64,000 nucleotides of DNA from Alnus glutinosa (taxonomy: Eukaryota; Streptophyta; Magnoliopsida; Fagales; Betulaceae), in assembly GCF_958979055.1 (NCBI RefSeq), contig NC_084894.1:2485001-2549000 (forward strand). Direction: 5' to 3'. How positions within the stretch are numbered: position 1 is the first letter of the stretch; the number at the start of each line of letters is the position of its first letter. Below are positions 23,601 through 36,739 of this stretch, piece after piece. The notes under the pieces were generated by a model, which had not been told where the DNA came from, ran no database searches, and was given only the letters and a program-made list of their open reading frames with translations. The position numbers and the translations under genes were made by a program.

Positions 23601-26600
23601 AAACAGGCGGCGAGAGACCTACAAAATCAGTGAGACATGGTAATATACTAAATTTCGAGTTGCCATAGTAATGTATCTTCAAAGAAAAGGAAGAAAGAAA
23701 GAAAAGAAAAAGGTCATACACACAAATCCGTGATATCCAACATATGACGCAATTATTTAGTTATGTTGATAACTATAAATCAATTTCCAACAAAAGGATC
23801 AATCGAAAACTCCATCATCACTATAGAGGGGAAAAGGAGAAGGCATACCTTCAGCATGTTATAAGTTGTACAAGATTCTTCATTCTCTGTCTGTAGAGTG
23901 CTTGCCAATCGCTTGGGGTCTGACCTGCCAGGTGCAAGGGGAGCAAAATGATACACATCAGAAAAGAGTGTGAAAGAAACTAACAAAAATCATATAAAAA
24001 CTAAAATGCACATAGGATTTGAAATAACTGTTCTTATTCACTCAGTGTAGCATATAGAGATTCACATAAGAGTAAATGAATTGAAATATGAATTACTAAT
24101 ATTACCAGAACTCACTGACTGATGTGCCTCCTGTTGCATAGCTATGAGAAGAATTAACAATTTCCATGAAGAACATCCCCATTGCCTGGCACACCATAAT
24201 CGAATGAACATTATAAACTATTGGAGATAAGTTCATGACCATATTTTTATCGCATGGACCTTCAGAAGAACAAAAACTAACCCTAAACGGCAATTAAAAG
24301 ATCAAGTTCTTTTAACAACAAAGGTGCAAGACCAAATGAATAGGAAGAGCAATCTCAATAACAACTCATGGATATGGAGGGTAAAAAAGCATATCATAAT
24401 TACACACGAGCACTAGAAGTGATGCCAGGCTTTGCTGGATATTGTTGTTCAGATGATCTATAATTTGTATAAAGCAATTTACCTTATAAAGTGGATCACC
24501 AGTGACTTCATACCGCATTTGAGATCCTATAACAATTGGGATATGTGTATTGGCGTGAAAACCAGATATGTCATCAGCCTACAAGTAAAAGAAAGAAAAT
24601 TTTGTTAAATAATAGCAAGTATAAAAATCAGAATTTGCAGTAACTTGGAAACTTCAATATGAATCAATCCGGAAAAAGAGCTTGAAAACTGCATATGTAC
24701 AGGTGATGTAACTTATAGAGAGAAGCATAAAATCAATGTGGTGTTCTGAGAGAAGAATAATGTGTCCAATAATTCATCAGTGAATTTACTACCATCATTT
24801 TGCATTTTAATTTATAGTAAGATATTAAAGATTACTACTTACATTCCTTGATAAGTTGAAGACACAAAATTGGACATTCTATGTGCTACTGATGTTGGTT
24901 ATTAATTGGCTCCAGAAGTGAAATAAATGATAGGCCGGAAATTACAGAATATTTTCCACTGGTTAAGCTGGATTAGCCAGAGAGGGCTGATTCAATTTCT
25001 TTATGAAATAAAGTAGACAGGAAACCAACATGGACGACGCCTTGATCATATGAATTAGATGTCTAGAGTATCAATAAAATTGATTTTTCCTTCTTTTTTT
25101 CCCTATTTTTTTTAAACCATTAGTAAGCTATTGAGAAGATTTCAAGTAGAGGCCCTCTCTTTTTATAAATAAGGGTTGATAACTTCAAGAAACATGCTTT
25201 AAGTTAAAAGAGTACCTAGAACAAAAGGCGAAGAAACAGTACCATTGGACCACAAGGCCACTGATTATCACTCTAAATCTGAATCCTATATCCAATTCTT
25301 GCATTATGTGCATAATATTTGCAGCAGATTAGAGACCAGAATTGATTATATGCCAAAAGGTAGTAAGAAAAGAATCCACTAATTATAAATTCGAAGTTCA
25401 GAGTGTTCCTAATAGTGTTTCAGTACTAAAGTAACAGTTAGAGAGGTTTGGAACATTACTTCGTTTTCTCCAAAGGAGAACAGATTACTTGTTATTGTTT
25501 ACTGTTTGCCAGAAGATCATTGAAAATCCAAAAAATCAACCGAGCATTAATGAACAGAAAATAATGGTTACCTGTACCGCAAGTAATCCTAGAAAGCATG
25601 GTTTGTCAAACAGGTGAGCCAACAATAAATGCTTCGGAACTTGCTGCACATACGGAGATGAAGGCTCATATCATAACCCAAATATACAATGATACGAGGA
25701 CTTTGCAAACCTACAGTAACAACATGCTAAAAGGAACTTACTAAAGAAAATCTAATCAACCATAACAAGTCACAACTTACCCCCATTCACCACCGTTCAC
25801 GACAGTTTTCATTTTCTTTATGACTAGCTATTAGATCTTTAAATTGACCAACTATTGGAGCATAACGTGAGGTTATTTTCATTCAATGCAGCAGTTACTG
25901 CAGGGTGCTATCATACCACAGATATCCAAACTTTCCATAATAATTGCAGATTCAAATAGTTTCTAAGATACATTTTCCAAAGTCCGGAAGAAACGCATGG
26001 CATGTGGTATGTGTGATTAAACAAGATTTCTGGAATAGCATTCTTAATAAAAGTTCGCAATGGCTTATCAATCTGGCCATTTCTGCATATACATATACCA
26101 ACCAAATTCAAGAGACGGTTAATATCATGCAATTAAAGTGGAGTATCAGCCAGAGGATTTAACAGAACCATCTAGATAAGTTTACTTACCGATATGCTGT
26201 ATAACTTGTAAAGGACATCATTCATGCCACCAGTTTCTTCATTAAGTGATAGATAGTGCCTTTCTACACTGTGCTTTGATATCACATTCTGAACACGGTT
26301 GTAAAAATACTCAACCATCCATGTCATCATTTTTAAAGCTTGAGCATTACCAGCAAATGTATATTGATCCAGTAGGCCTGCCAAGATCTGTCAAAATATA
26401 CAAGTTGGAAGCTAATTGCATAACGTTTTTAAAGCCAAATAAATCAAATCCATCTTGTTAAAGAATTGAAATAGAATCTACCTTGTGAATGGTATAATAC
26501 GGAGCCCAAACAGGTTTTATAGCTTCAAAACGATCAAATAGCTCGGGTGGAAAGGCAGAAAGGTATCCCGTGCCTATTTTCTTCTGACAGTCATATAAAG

Positions 26601-27665
26601 CAGATACTAGAGCTGACATTTTCTGTTTGAGAGTATCATTGTGAGTGCTAGCCCACATTAGTGCTGAAGCACTCAAGTAATGCCCTTCAAGATAACAAAA
26701 GCCAGCTATTCATTATAAAGCATAAATATTTAAATTTCAAGTACTAAAATTGCACTAAAACATCCTTTCCCTTTGTTGAAAGTAAAGGACTTGCCAACAG
26801 TGTCAGGCTAGAATATAGAGGAACTAAGCAAAAAGAAAAAGAAAAAGAAAAAACAAATATGGTCTAAATTTTTTAATGAAATTAATTCATATGTCAGATT
26901 CTCCCAACAAAAAGCAAAAATGAAACTAAATAGGGCGGCCTGAGCACTGTATGTGGAATTATTCCACTTCTTGAAGATTTTTTGGTTTCTTTCTTCAATT
27001 TCCTAGCACTTAGGTAGGCTAATGATTTTTCTCTACAGGAAAGAAATAGAATCTAAAAAAATACAATAAATTTGCATAGACATTGAGCAAAACAATAGAT
27101 ATAGTAGAAAAGCCATGATTAAGAAGATTTACAAGATAAACTAACCAACAAAATGACCCCGAAGCTCAATATTCGGGGCCTCCCAGCCCCCATATGCTTT
27201 GCCAGGTGTTGGCAAACCAGCCGTCTTCCTAAAGCTCCAAACCAACCTATCGACATCCAACAACAATAGATACTCCAAATTTGTTTGCTGCGCTCGCCCA
27301 TGCAGTGAACTCAAATCCAATCTCACATCATGCAAAGACACCTCCTTAAGAAAATCTCCGGATAGTTTAAGCCCGCCCTTATTTTTCATTTGCCGATACA
27401 TCATTTGCCAACTGTACTCATCTTCTTCCTTCAATACCTTTCTTGGTAGCAAATTCGCCCAAGCAGATTCATCAGTTGGTATTAAATGATAGTGTGAAAA
27501 CATCTCTTCCTTCCACGTTTCATTTTTCGATGATAGGAGCTCGTATCGAAGAGAATGTGATGAGAGCTCAGTAGGAATGTTTGTACACTCCTTACCCATG
27601 GCACAACCACATAACACAAAGACTAAAAGCACGACCAACATTTGAAAGAACACAAACCCCTTCAT
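20667..27665 (-). CDS. GH127-family putative beta-L-arabinofuranosidase with AbfB domain
   Basis: Twelve exons on the - strand: 27665-27146, 26684-26482, 26387-26190, 25643-25572, 24578-24483, 24185-24106, 23924-23849, 23618-23408, 22947-22751, 22059-21954, 21632-21543, 21415-20667. All borders are GT-AG and in frame, giving 865 aa. The product has a signal peptide (1-24), a DUF1680/GH127 catalytic region (about 100-620) and a C-terminal AbfB-type beta-trefoil (about 670-860). The GH127 metal and nucleophile residues are visible: ENEESC (Glu406, Cys408) and FWCCYGTG (Cys481, Cys482). In the bacterial enzyme HypBA1 the equivalent residues hold zinc and the catalytic cysteine. It closely resembles the Arabidopsis At5g12950/At5g12960 proteins. 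A role in trimming arabinofuranose from hydroxyproline-rich wall glycoproteins is inferred. Activity of the plant clade is not shown by sequence alone. Confidence 0.93.
23155..23375. repeat. Dispersed repeat in GH127 intron 8
   Basis: Two related stretches, near 23170-23206 (attaaattcatcatttcttatc) and 23326-23362, lie as direct repeats around gtatcagagcagaggtctta and a GTTTGAACC block that resembles a tRNA B-box. This is probably a SINE-like or composite repeat. The family is not identified. Confidence 0.4.
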
Positions 27666-28151
27666 CCTTATAAAATAAAAAATAAAAAATCTTCAGATTA
27701 AAATTGCCCCAAGAGCGAAGATCAAATAGACAATCTGAGTTCAAATTCAATTAAAGAGAATCCAACATACATTTTACCAAAAGTCAGAAAGCAAAAACAT
27801 CAAACTTGGATGAATCCTATTGGAAACAAAGATGAAAACAGTAAAAACCAGGGCATTATGAGTTCAAAATCAACAAAAAGAAATCACGACATTCACTTTC
27901 AAACAAAAACCAGAACACAGAATTTTTAAATTCAGTGAACCCAGCGAGGAACAGACACACTTTGTGACTTCAAAGTTCAACTAAAATAGAATGAAAGCAG
28001 CCAGTGTATGAAAAACCCAGAACAGAAAACCTTTAAATTCAATGAACTAACAGAGTCCAAAACAAACCCACACCCCAAGATCGAATTCAATCCAAAAAGG
28101 ATAAAGAATCACAGGCGAAGCTTGAACAGTGTAAAGCGCAATCGCATGTGA

Positions 28152-28165
28152 GGCTCTATATATAG
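28152..28165 (-). promoter_or_regulatory. TATA box of the GH127 gene
   Basis: The palindromic ctatatatag core lies about 490 bp upstream of the ATG at 27665. Transcription would start near 28125 and give a leader of about 460 nt, which could contain an intron. Confidence 0.5.
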
Positions 28166-29579
28166 CCCCGCGAAGCTATCAGGTCAGCTAGAGTCCAAGA
28201 ATTCCAGCCATATCCCAAAAACATCTCGTGAAAGGTAAGGTGTCGTTTTCTGCGGATGTGGCTTTGACCGAAAGAGTCGCTTGCATAGTTGATGTTTCGA
28301 AGGCATCTATTTCTGAAAAAAGATAGCTTTTTTTTTTGAATTTGAACTGAGAGGCGTTTGTGAGAGCGAGAATTCTGAAGAAATCGCCATTTTCTCGCAC
28401 CCGGATTGTTGGCTCTACCTGTCAGGACTACTATAAGCTTATCTCATCCCAACTTTAAACATTTGAGATAACGATTACCATAACCTGGAGCAGTGGAGCT
28501 CATCTAACTCTAAGTTTAGCACCCCCCGTACACATTTAGCAAAAACGCATGAACATCACTATAAATGAAATCGGGACAGCGATTTCTTCCGGTGATGAAA
28601 ACCAAAAACGTCTTTCACAGCGGTAATTATTGTTTTTAGATTTTTTTTTTTTTTTTTTTTAATACGCGTATATGAAAGAAATTCTGTGGTTCTGGTCCTC
28701 CGGTGAGCTATCTTCGTCCGCTCTGTGTACGTTCTTCGCTTTATTAAAGGGGGTTACGACTTATGTGTAGTTTTCCGTAAATAACTTGTTCCAATTTAGT
28801 TCTCATTACAAAATTCAAATTATATATATTTATATATATATATATATATATAGATATATATTTATTTATTTATTTTACAGGAACATACCATGCAAAGCTA
28901 TTCCTATAAGTTGGGGTGGCTTCAAGAAATTGTTTGCACTAAAAAAGGCAAACATTAGATCTGATATTTAATGAGGCACCAAGACCTAGTGATTTATCAC
29001 TCGAGCCGACTCATTGTGGTTAATACTATTAAAAATGAAGTTATACGAGCTTATATGAATCGAATTGAGTTTATACGAATATGACTCGTTTAAAAATCGA
29101 GTTTAATTTTGTGTACGTGATTGGATCATTTATTAAATGAAACGAGACCGAGTCAAGCTTATCCGAGCCGAATTCAAGCATATTCGTGAGCAGCTTTGTT
29201 TGTTTACTGAAGTTGGACCTATTTGCTTAAGTTGCTTACCACATGGATGTGTCCTAGCAACTTTTTATGGGGAGGGAGCTATTTGTAAAATAATTATATG
29301 GACTAATTTTGAATTAATTTTTTTTTTTTTAAAAAAAAAAGAGTACTGTGGTGCCCAAAGAAGAAGAAAAAAGAAAAAGAAATAGAGCGTGGAAGCCCTA
29401 TTTTGTTTTCTATCTTTTATGGTACGGAATTCAGAATGTAATTGGATGCCTTCTAAACCAGAAAATGACATACAAGTCCCTTTTTTTTTTGGGAGAAAGG
29501 ACTCACTGAGACCTTTGTTTTGTTATTTGTTGTTTTTTGTTTTATCTCTAATTAAAGAAGTGGCCCTGATCAGTGATCA
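28166..29579. other. Intergenic with AT microsatellite and degenerate repeats
   Basis: Promoter region of the GH127 gene, then a TA microsatellite at about 28820-28862 and T-runs near 28641-28660 and 29319-29340. The stretch 28995-29200 holds gagccga/ctcg-type motifs similar to the MITE at 30668-31256 and is probably a decayed relative. The frame at 28188-28400 (-) has no recognisable domain. Confidence 0.4.
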
Positions 29580-30667
29580 TCACATGGTGATGGACTGATG
29601 GTGGAGTCTTTTGCTCAGCATGCACTCCTGATAAAGTGATCAGAAAAGTTCTCACTATACCCACCTCTCTTGTTTTTATGTGTTCTGTAAAAGTTTTAGT
29701 TCTTTATTGATATGATTATTAGCCCTAAATTGGGGTTAGGGGGTGTGACACATGGTCTTCTCCTTTGTATTCATGGTTATGGTTGCCATTTGTCTTGGTC
29801 AACATTTTGATAATTTAAAACTCCTTTTTAAACTCAATAAAATAGAGGAAGGGATATGATAGATAAATGTACCAAGCTAGTCAAAAGAAAAAAATGTGAT
29901 TTGAATTTTGTTTTCTCTTTTCAAAACAAAAACATTGACAAACAATCCGCCAAATTAAACACAAAATTTTCAAAATTATTTTCACTTTTATGTTACATCT
30001 TATTTACCATGTACGAGGATCCCCGCTAAGCATTCATGGCTGAATGGACGACTTTGGACATGGCTAGCTCCCATAGTGTAAGGGGCGGTCATGTGTACAA
30101 GGCCTGAGAACGAATCTACCGCCGTATGTACATTTTTTCAAGCAAAAAATACAACCTAAAATGCATTAACAAGGTAGATTGTAAAACATGCTTGCTAGTC
30201 ATTGGTGTAGATCTCTCTCTCTCTCTCACATATATACTTACCTTTACTCTTCAACTTTACTTGTATTGAAGTTAAGAAAGGAGACCTTACCAATTACCAA
30301 CCCAAAAAGCATATTTATGTGCCAAACAACATCCAATTTATGACCCCACAAAATTTTCATCAGCTTTTTTCTAAAAGTTATATTCCAAGTTAAAGCGCAT
30401 GCTGCTTAACCATATGAATTTCTTCCAGCTTGATATCTTTGCCTAGTTGAACAAAAGAAAGCTAGCTGCCAACAATTATGAACAAATTATTGACTTGGTT
30501 TGTCCACTGGTGGTTCAACACTCGGCCATACATATAGCCATAGGGTCCAACGCATAAAAGTGACAGCACCCCGCGACAATTTGATGGATCTGGATCTCTA
30601 GTAATTTGCTGTTCAGATTACTAGTAATACGGGTAGTAAATACGAGAGAATTCTTGTAAGGCCCAGG
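29580..30667 (+). repeat. 1.1-kb direct duplication, left copy
   Basis: Matches 31268-32497 at roughly 93-95% identity by eye, apart from indels. Shared landmarks include ttttgctcagcatgcactcc, ttagccctaaattggggtta and gtacgaggatccccgctaag. Near 30050-30120 lies a degenerate tRNA-like block (gctcccatagtgtaagggg ... gaacgaatctaccgcc), probably an old SINE fragment carried inside both copies. Confidence 0.9.
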
Positions 30668-31256
30668 TAGGGATGTAATCAAGCCGAGTCCAGTTTTAAG
30701 ATTTCAAGACTGGCTCGTTTATGAGTCAAACTTAAATAGTCGAGCTCAAATTCGAGCCGAGCTATAAAATGCGTGTTCAAGTTCGGCTAATTTAAAACTC
30801 GGGTGATCTCGAGCTCGTTGAAAATGACATTTGAGCCGAGCTAAGTTACTCGACAAGCTCGGCTAAACTAGAGCTCGAGGTAAGTTAGTTAATTACATTT
30901 ACTTAGTATATGTTAATTAACTAGATAATATGTTAGTTTATGAACTAACTGGTTAGTATGTTAACTAATACACACACATATAAATACTAAGTAACATATA
31001 TAACATATATTACTTAATTACTAATATACATGCTTAAATTTATATAACTCATTTTTACTAATATATATATATATATATAACTCATTTTTACTAACGAGCC
31101 GGTCAAGCTTAGTTTTGTCGAGAGAGTCAGGTATGTATCACTTATTAACCGAGCGGGTTTCTACAGTAACAAGCGAGTTATTACAGTATCAAGCTCGAGT
31201 TCGAATCGAACTAAACCGAACGGATTGTCGAACAAATTGATTTATTTACATTCCTA
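30668..31256. mobile_element. hAT-like MITE at the duplication junction, 589 bp
   Basis: The ends tagggatgtaa and ttacattccta are inverted repeats. Subterminal gagccgagct and cgaatcgaactaaaccgaac motifs are typical of a widespread plant hAT-related family. The interior is AT-rich, with a TA microsatellite near 31063-31080. No matching 8-bp duplication flanks it (ggcccagg left, ggtttttg right). This could be because one flank was replaced when the surrounding segment duplicated. Confidence 0.6.
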
Positions 31257-31267
31257 GGTTTTTGAAC

Positions 31268-32497
31268 TCACATGGTGATGGAGGAGTCTTTTGCTCAGCA
31301 TGCACTCCTAATAAAGTGATCAGAAAAGTTCTCACTATACCCACCTCTTTTGTTTTTATGTGTTCTGTAAAAGTTTTAGTACTTTATTGATATGATTATT
31401 AGCCCTAAATTGGGGTTAGGGCGTGTGGCACATGGTCTTCTCCTTTGTATTCATGGTTATGGTTGCCATTTGTCTTGGTCAATATTTTGATAATTTAAAA
31501 CTCCTTTTTAAACTCAATAAAATAGAGGAAGGGATTCGATAGATGAATGCACTAAGTCAAAAGGAAAAAAGGTGATTTGAATTTTGTTTCCTCTTTTCAA
31601 AACAAAAACATTGACAAATAATTCAAATTAAATACAAAATTTTTAAAACTACTTTCACTTTTATGTCACATCTTATTCATCATGTACGAGGATCCCCGCT
31701 AAGCATCCATAGCTGAATGGACGACTTCGGGCATGGCCAACTCCCATAGTGTAATGGGCAATGATGTGTACTAGGCCTGAGAATGAATTCACCGCCGTAT
31801 GTACATTTTTTCAAGCAAAAAATACAACCTAAAATGCATTAACAAGGTAGATTGTAAAACATGCTTGCTAGTCATTGGTGTAGATGTCTCTCTCTCTCTC
31901 ACACACAGATATATATATATATATACCTTTACTCTTCAACTTTAGTTGTATTGAAGTTAAGAAAGGAGACCTTACCAATTACCAACCCAAAAAGCAAATT
32001 CATGTGCCATACAACATCCAATTTATGACCCCACAAAATTTTCGTCAGCTTTTTTCTAAAAGTTATATTCCAAGTTAAAGCGCATTCTGCTTAACCATCT
32101 GAATTTCTTCCAGTTTGATATCGTTGCCTGGTTGAACAAAAGAAAGCTAGCTGCCAACAATTATGAACAAATTATTGACCTAGTTTGTCCACTGGTGGTT
32201 CAACACTCGGCCATACATATAGCCATAGGGTCCAACGTGTCAGGCCAGCTCAACCATAAGGCGAGTTAGGCGGTTGCCTAAGGCTTTCAATGGAATAAAG
32301 CCCCAAAGACAAATTCTAAAAAAAAAAAAAAAAAGGCTCAAAACAAGTTTGTTTGAAATTTTTTTTTTAAAAAAAGTGAAACACATGAAAGTGACAGCAC
32401 CCAGGAACAATTTGATGGATCTGGATCCTCAGTAATTTCTTGATCGGATTACTAATAATACAAGCAGCAAATATGAAACAATTCTTAGGAGGCCCGA
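31268..32497 (+). repeat. 1.1-kb direct duplication, right copy
   Basis: Partner of 29580-30667, aligned from cacatggtgatgga to ttcttaggaggccc. It differs from the left copy by point changes, a longer TA microsatellite (about 31905-31925) and a 150-bp insertion at about 32236-32385. Confidence 0.9.
32236..32385. mobile_element. 150-bp insertion in the right duplicate
   Basis: Present only in the right copy, between gtccaacg and gaaagtgacagcac. It includes aggcggttgcctaaggcttt and an A-run of about 17 nt at 32318-32334, then a second A/T-rich tail. Its absence from the left copy dates it after the duplication. It looks like a small retroposon; the family is unknown. Confidence 0.5.
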
Positions 32498-35400
32498 GTG
32501 TCCGAGTAGAAGGGTGGACTGTTTGAGTCTTGGCCTCATATGACTGAATGGAAAATGCTATTTTTACAACACTAACACAAGATAGGCACAACAGTGGGCC
32601 TCACCCCATGTGAGGAGCTGTTGTGTCCATGTTATGAGGGTATAGTACAGCAATCGACTGGATTATTAACAAAATTGTCAAGATCTCTATTCCAATTTAA
32701 TCCGCATTTTCTTCTCCAAATAGATCATTGCTGATTTTGCTGAAAATGACAGCTGAATTTCATGGTACCTTCTTCTTCCCTGCCCTCGTGGTGGGACAGT
32801 GTGTTGAAATTTTCTTTCTTCGTACTGGGGACAACTAGTGTGGAGCATTGTGTAGTGGCATCCAGACTGTGTGACCTTTCAATTAATGGAAATTGAAAGA
32901 CAAGTTGCATCATAAAAATCTGTCATCTCAGAGAGAAAGAAAAGCTGTAAACTCAGCTAGGTATGGATAATACTTGCTTTAGGCTTGGCTACTGAGAAAA
33001 TGATATGCAACTCAAAAGAAGAAAATGGGAGATAAAGAGTGGTATGCCTCAATTAAGATCAATTAGGAGTTAAACCTTTCAAATTTACCTTATTTTTGTG
33101 CTGGTAAAAGAGCAGAACCTAAACGAGGAAACAGTAAGCGGGTCTAAATGGCGGTTTTTGAAACCGATTCGGCTAGAGTCTAGTTTCAGTTGGAATTGAG
33201 ACGTATGTCCTATATCTCAATCTCAACGATTCCAGTTCCGGTTCTGGTTCCGGTTCCGACTAAGGGCACAAATAAGGAAGAGAAATTTTATTCTTCTATT
33301 GCTTTGGTTGTCTTCATTGATGATTTTTAACCTGTATCACACAATGAGAAGGTTCACTTTTAAATGGAACAAGCAATAGAAGAATAAAATTTGTATCATC
33401 TGTTACATCTATCCATCCCATGATTCAGAATCAATGGACCCTATTTACTGAGACACATCAACTCTTTTTTTTATCAAGAAATAGTAGAAATAATTGTATC
33501 AAAATCAAATCCATTTCATACTTTGGAACCAACAACGACCAACTAACACTTTGTCTTTACTTCTACTCATTAGATTCAATAATTAATTGCACATAATTTA
33601 TCGAATGAGAAGAAAAAAAAAGTATCACGGCTTTAAAGAAACTTTTTTGCTTTTTAGCAAAAAAACAAAAAACCGATAAAAAACAATTTCAAACACAACA
33701 AAATTATTTTTATATTTATATCAAATCAGAATATTCTTTCAACTAAAAAACAAAAGTATTATTTAAAAAGTTTTATCAAATGAGCTCATAGGCATTCCTT
33801 GTGGTTAAGGTAGATGGAAGAGAAAAGGCTCCTTAAACTTGTACTCATCTCATTTTATCTGATCCAAAGGAATAATACATTTTCTGGTAAACAATAATGC
33901 TAAAAACATATTTTTATCTCATAAAAAAAAAAAAAAAAAAAAATTAGATTAATTTGATTTGACTTTTCACTTTTTCCTGTCCCTCTGTCCCTACTCCCAC
34001 CTAAAACTGATAGAAACTATTTTCTAAATTTCTTTTTTCTTTTGTCAACTATTTTAAGGAACCAAAAGAATACCAATTAATAATATACTTTCGTTCATCT
34101 TCTTCATGCCCTTTTCAACTTTTTTATATGGATTAGTTAAAGAACCTTTTTGAACCTTTTACTCATTCCTTGCTCACAAGAAACAGGGCTGCTGAGTCTT
34201 TTCCAAATCCTTTACTATTATTTTAGTTTTCTTATGTGCAAGTAAACATGGTTATGAAAGATACCATAGATTGTTATTAAATTTCAAAAATTATAAAATT
34301 TGCAATCAACTTCTTAAATAAATTTAAACCTCACGTTCTAAATCATTATGTCAATTGGATTGATAGAAATTGATTACGCATTTAGTTAACACTCGTTGAT
34401 AATGCAGTTGATTGCACCGTCAGAGACACAAGGAACGGACACCTACAAAAGAGGCACTCTAAGAAAGAGAGCGCAAGGTTGTGTACAAGATTGGTCGTGC
34501 AACTGTATCTCAATGAGATAGAGAAATATATGCCCAATCTCATTCAATAATTGGCAATTGCCCCTTTGTTGGGCATTGATGGTTGTGACAATTATTGGTC
34601 CTACTCCTGTCCATCAAGGTGCATATTCCACCGTCCAGATTAAAGAAGAGAGGTTGATCAATTTCAGTAACTGCTAGTGACCACCAATATCATATGATAA
34701 TGATGAGATTAGGACACCTTTAGAAAGATCTTCAACTTCCTGTTCAAATAAGGAATGAAATAATTGAAAACTTGATAAGAACAGGGAGAGATAATTTGGG
34801 TTGGTTTCTTTTTAGTTTTCACACGCATAAATAAGGGACCATGACCTTACGTGCAAGTGGGAATTCATGGCTGAGTCTGGGCAAATAGACAACACTTGCA
34901 TAACAAAAGGGGAAAGCTGTCTTCCAAGACAGGTTAGATATGCTGAAAGTGATCAAACAAACTGCTCTGTTTTTCAAGTTTTAGCTTTCACTCCAAAATA
35001 CATACAGTGGCCTACCATTCTTTTTGTCTTTATGTTTATGAACAAAGTAGCCATAATGGTGACATAAGAACATTGATAGAGATTATTATACAGTTGGAAG
35101 ATGATGTATGGTTCAAATAGATGTGTTGGTCTTATATGAACGTCGGATGATGCTTTAGCATTAATGCAGGAAGAGTGGAAAGGTTGAAGTGGTACGCCAA
35201 TACTACCGTGTAGAAGAGAACAGTCATCATCATCCTGTCATTTTCCTTCATTATTGTTCCGGCAAACTGAAAACAAACAGGACATCAGCCTCGGATTTGG
35301 ATTCCCTCGGTTCCTTATCTAAAGTGGGCTGTGAGAGACGGCATCCTACCCGAACAAAAGCTCCTTTGTCCGAACTTTGTTCGGGCAAAATGGCCCCTTA

Positions 35401-36739
35401 AGGAGTTGGAGTTCCGCCCTGACCCGACATTGTATTTTATTTATTTATTTATTGATTGCTTAATTAAAATGGTGTCGTTTTAATCAGTAAAAAAAACATC
35501 GTTTTAGGTGCATATATATGCCTCGCATTCTCAACCCTAGTTCATTTTCATCATTTCATACTTTCACTTTCATGAAACCCTCATTCACATATTCTTATTC
35601 TCACTCACGCACGTCCTCAGTGGCTCAACCCTCTTTGACTCTCACTCTCAGAGTCTCACTCACAATGCCTTCACACTGCCGTTGTCCTACTTCTCCACGG
35701 TGGGCAGGGCAGTAGGAAAAAAATGCCTTTACCTACCCTGAGTTATCTGACTCCCACCCTTACAACTACAAGCAAGCATGCCCCCTGTTCGAACAAGAAG
35801 CTCCCTCTTACAAGCCTCTGGCTGAAGAAAATGGGATATGAGTAATAACAAGGAAATCCCGGTCCATCGGCCTGTATATGGTGGACAAAGATCCATCTTT
35901 TAACTTCAGTAATGTCAAAAGTGTAATTGTGTGGAAGAATCTTACTTTCAAATAGTAGGTGAAAGCTGGACCTGATAGTTCTCTGTTAAACAATTTGTTT
36001 CAAAACTAACTAGGTACTTTCTTATACATAGTAAACTATATCCCCTATAGGAAAGAACAATCCGAAAATCTGAATGCAATAATATTTTGGTGAGCAAAGG
36101 GAACAATCGACTAAACTACAGAAGATAAGGAAATGTTTTTGCTAATTTCATTTAAGCTGTCAACAAATCCTTATAATGCAGCTCCAAATAACACATTATG
36201 GGAAATTTTTAATGTTAAATTAAATAAAACAAATCTGAGTTGCTTTATGATTACAAGATGGCTGGCAAATTAGCCTTGTACAAAACAATAAAATGTAGTA
36301 GTCTGCAAAAGCAATTTATCCTGCTCAAATCGAATCCATAAACACCAGATAAAGTAATCCCATGGGCTAGCAGGAACCTCACTAAGGCATGATACCTGGT
36401 TCTTAACTGCATTACCCTATCACTGAAGTCCAGAAAGTCGAAGGTTTAAGAAAAATGAACAAATGCCATCATCTCAAACAGCAGAATGGAACCGTCAAAA
36501 ATATACTTTATAAAAGACATTCTACCTCTATTTCAGCATTTCAGCTCAACTTAAAAAGTAACAGCAACCTTTTTGCATATTAAAATAGGGGAATTTGTAG
36601 AGAACTGGACAGTAAAACTACCGTGAATAAAATATTCAAGAGACGCGCGAAAATTGACAGTGCTCGAATGACATGATTATACAAATACCCCAAACACAAG
36701 TTTACAGTGGTGTTGTCTCTGGTGCAGCATAACACTCTT
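32498..36739. other. Intergenic, no supported gene in 4.2 kb
   Basis: AT-rich DNA with an A-run at about 33923-33942. Frames at 34867-35067, 35189-35401 and 35518-35715 (+) are 65-70 aa, show no domain and lie in different frames without convincing splice links. A TATA-like aataaataagg lies near 34826 before the first of these. The right end holds the 3' flank of CWC22. Confidence 0.4.

Noticed and set aside
29580-32497. The 1.1-kb repeats as LTRs of a retrotransposon
   Set aside because: No TG...CA ends, no primer-binding site or polypurine tract, and the intervening DNA is a hAT-like MITE without gag or pol frames.
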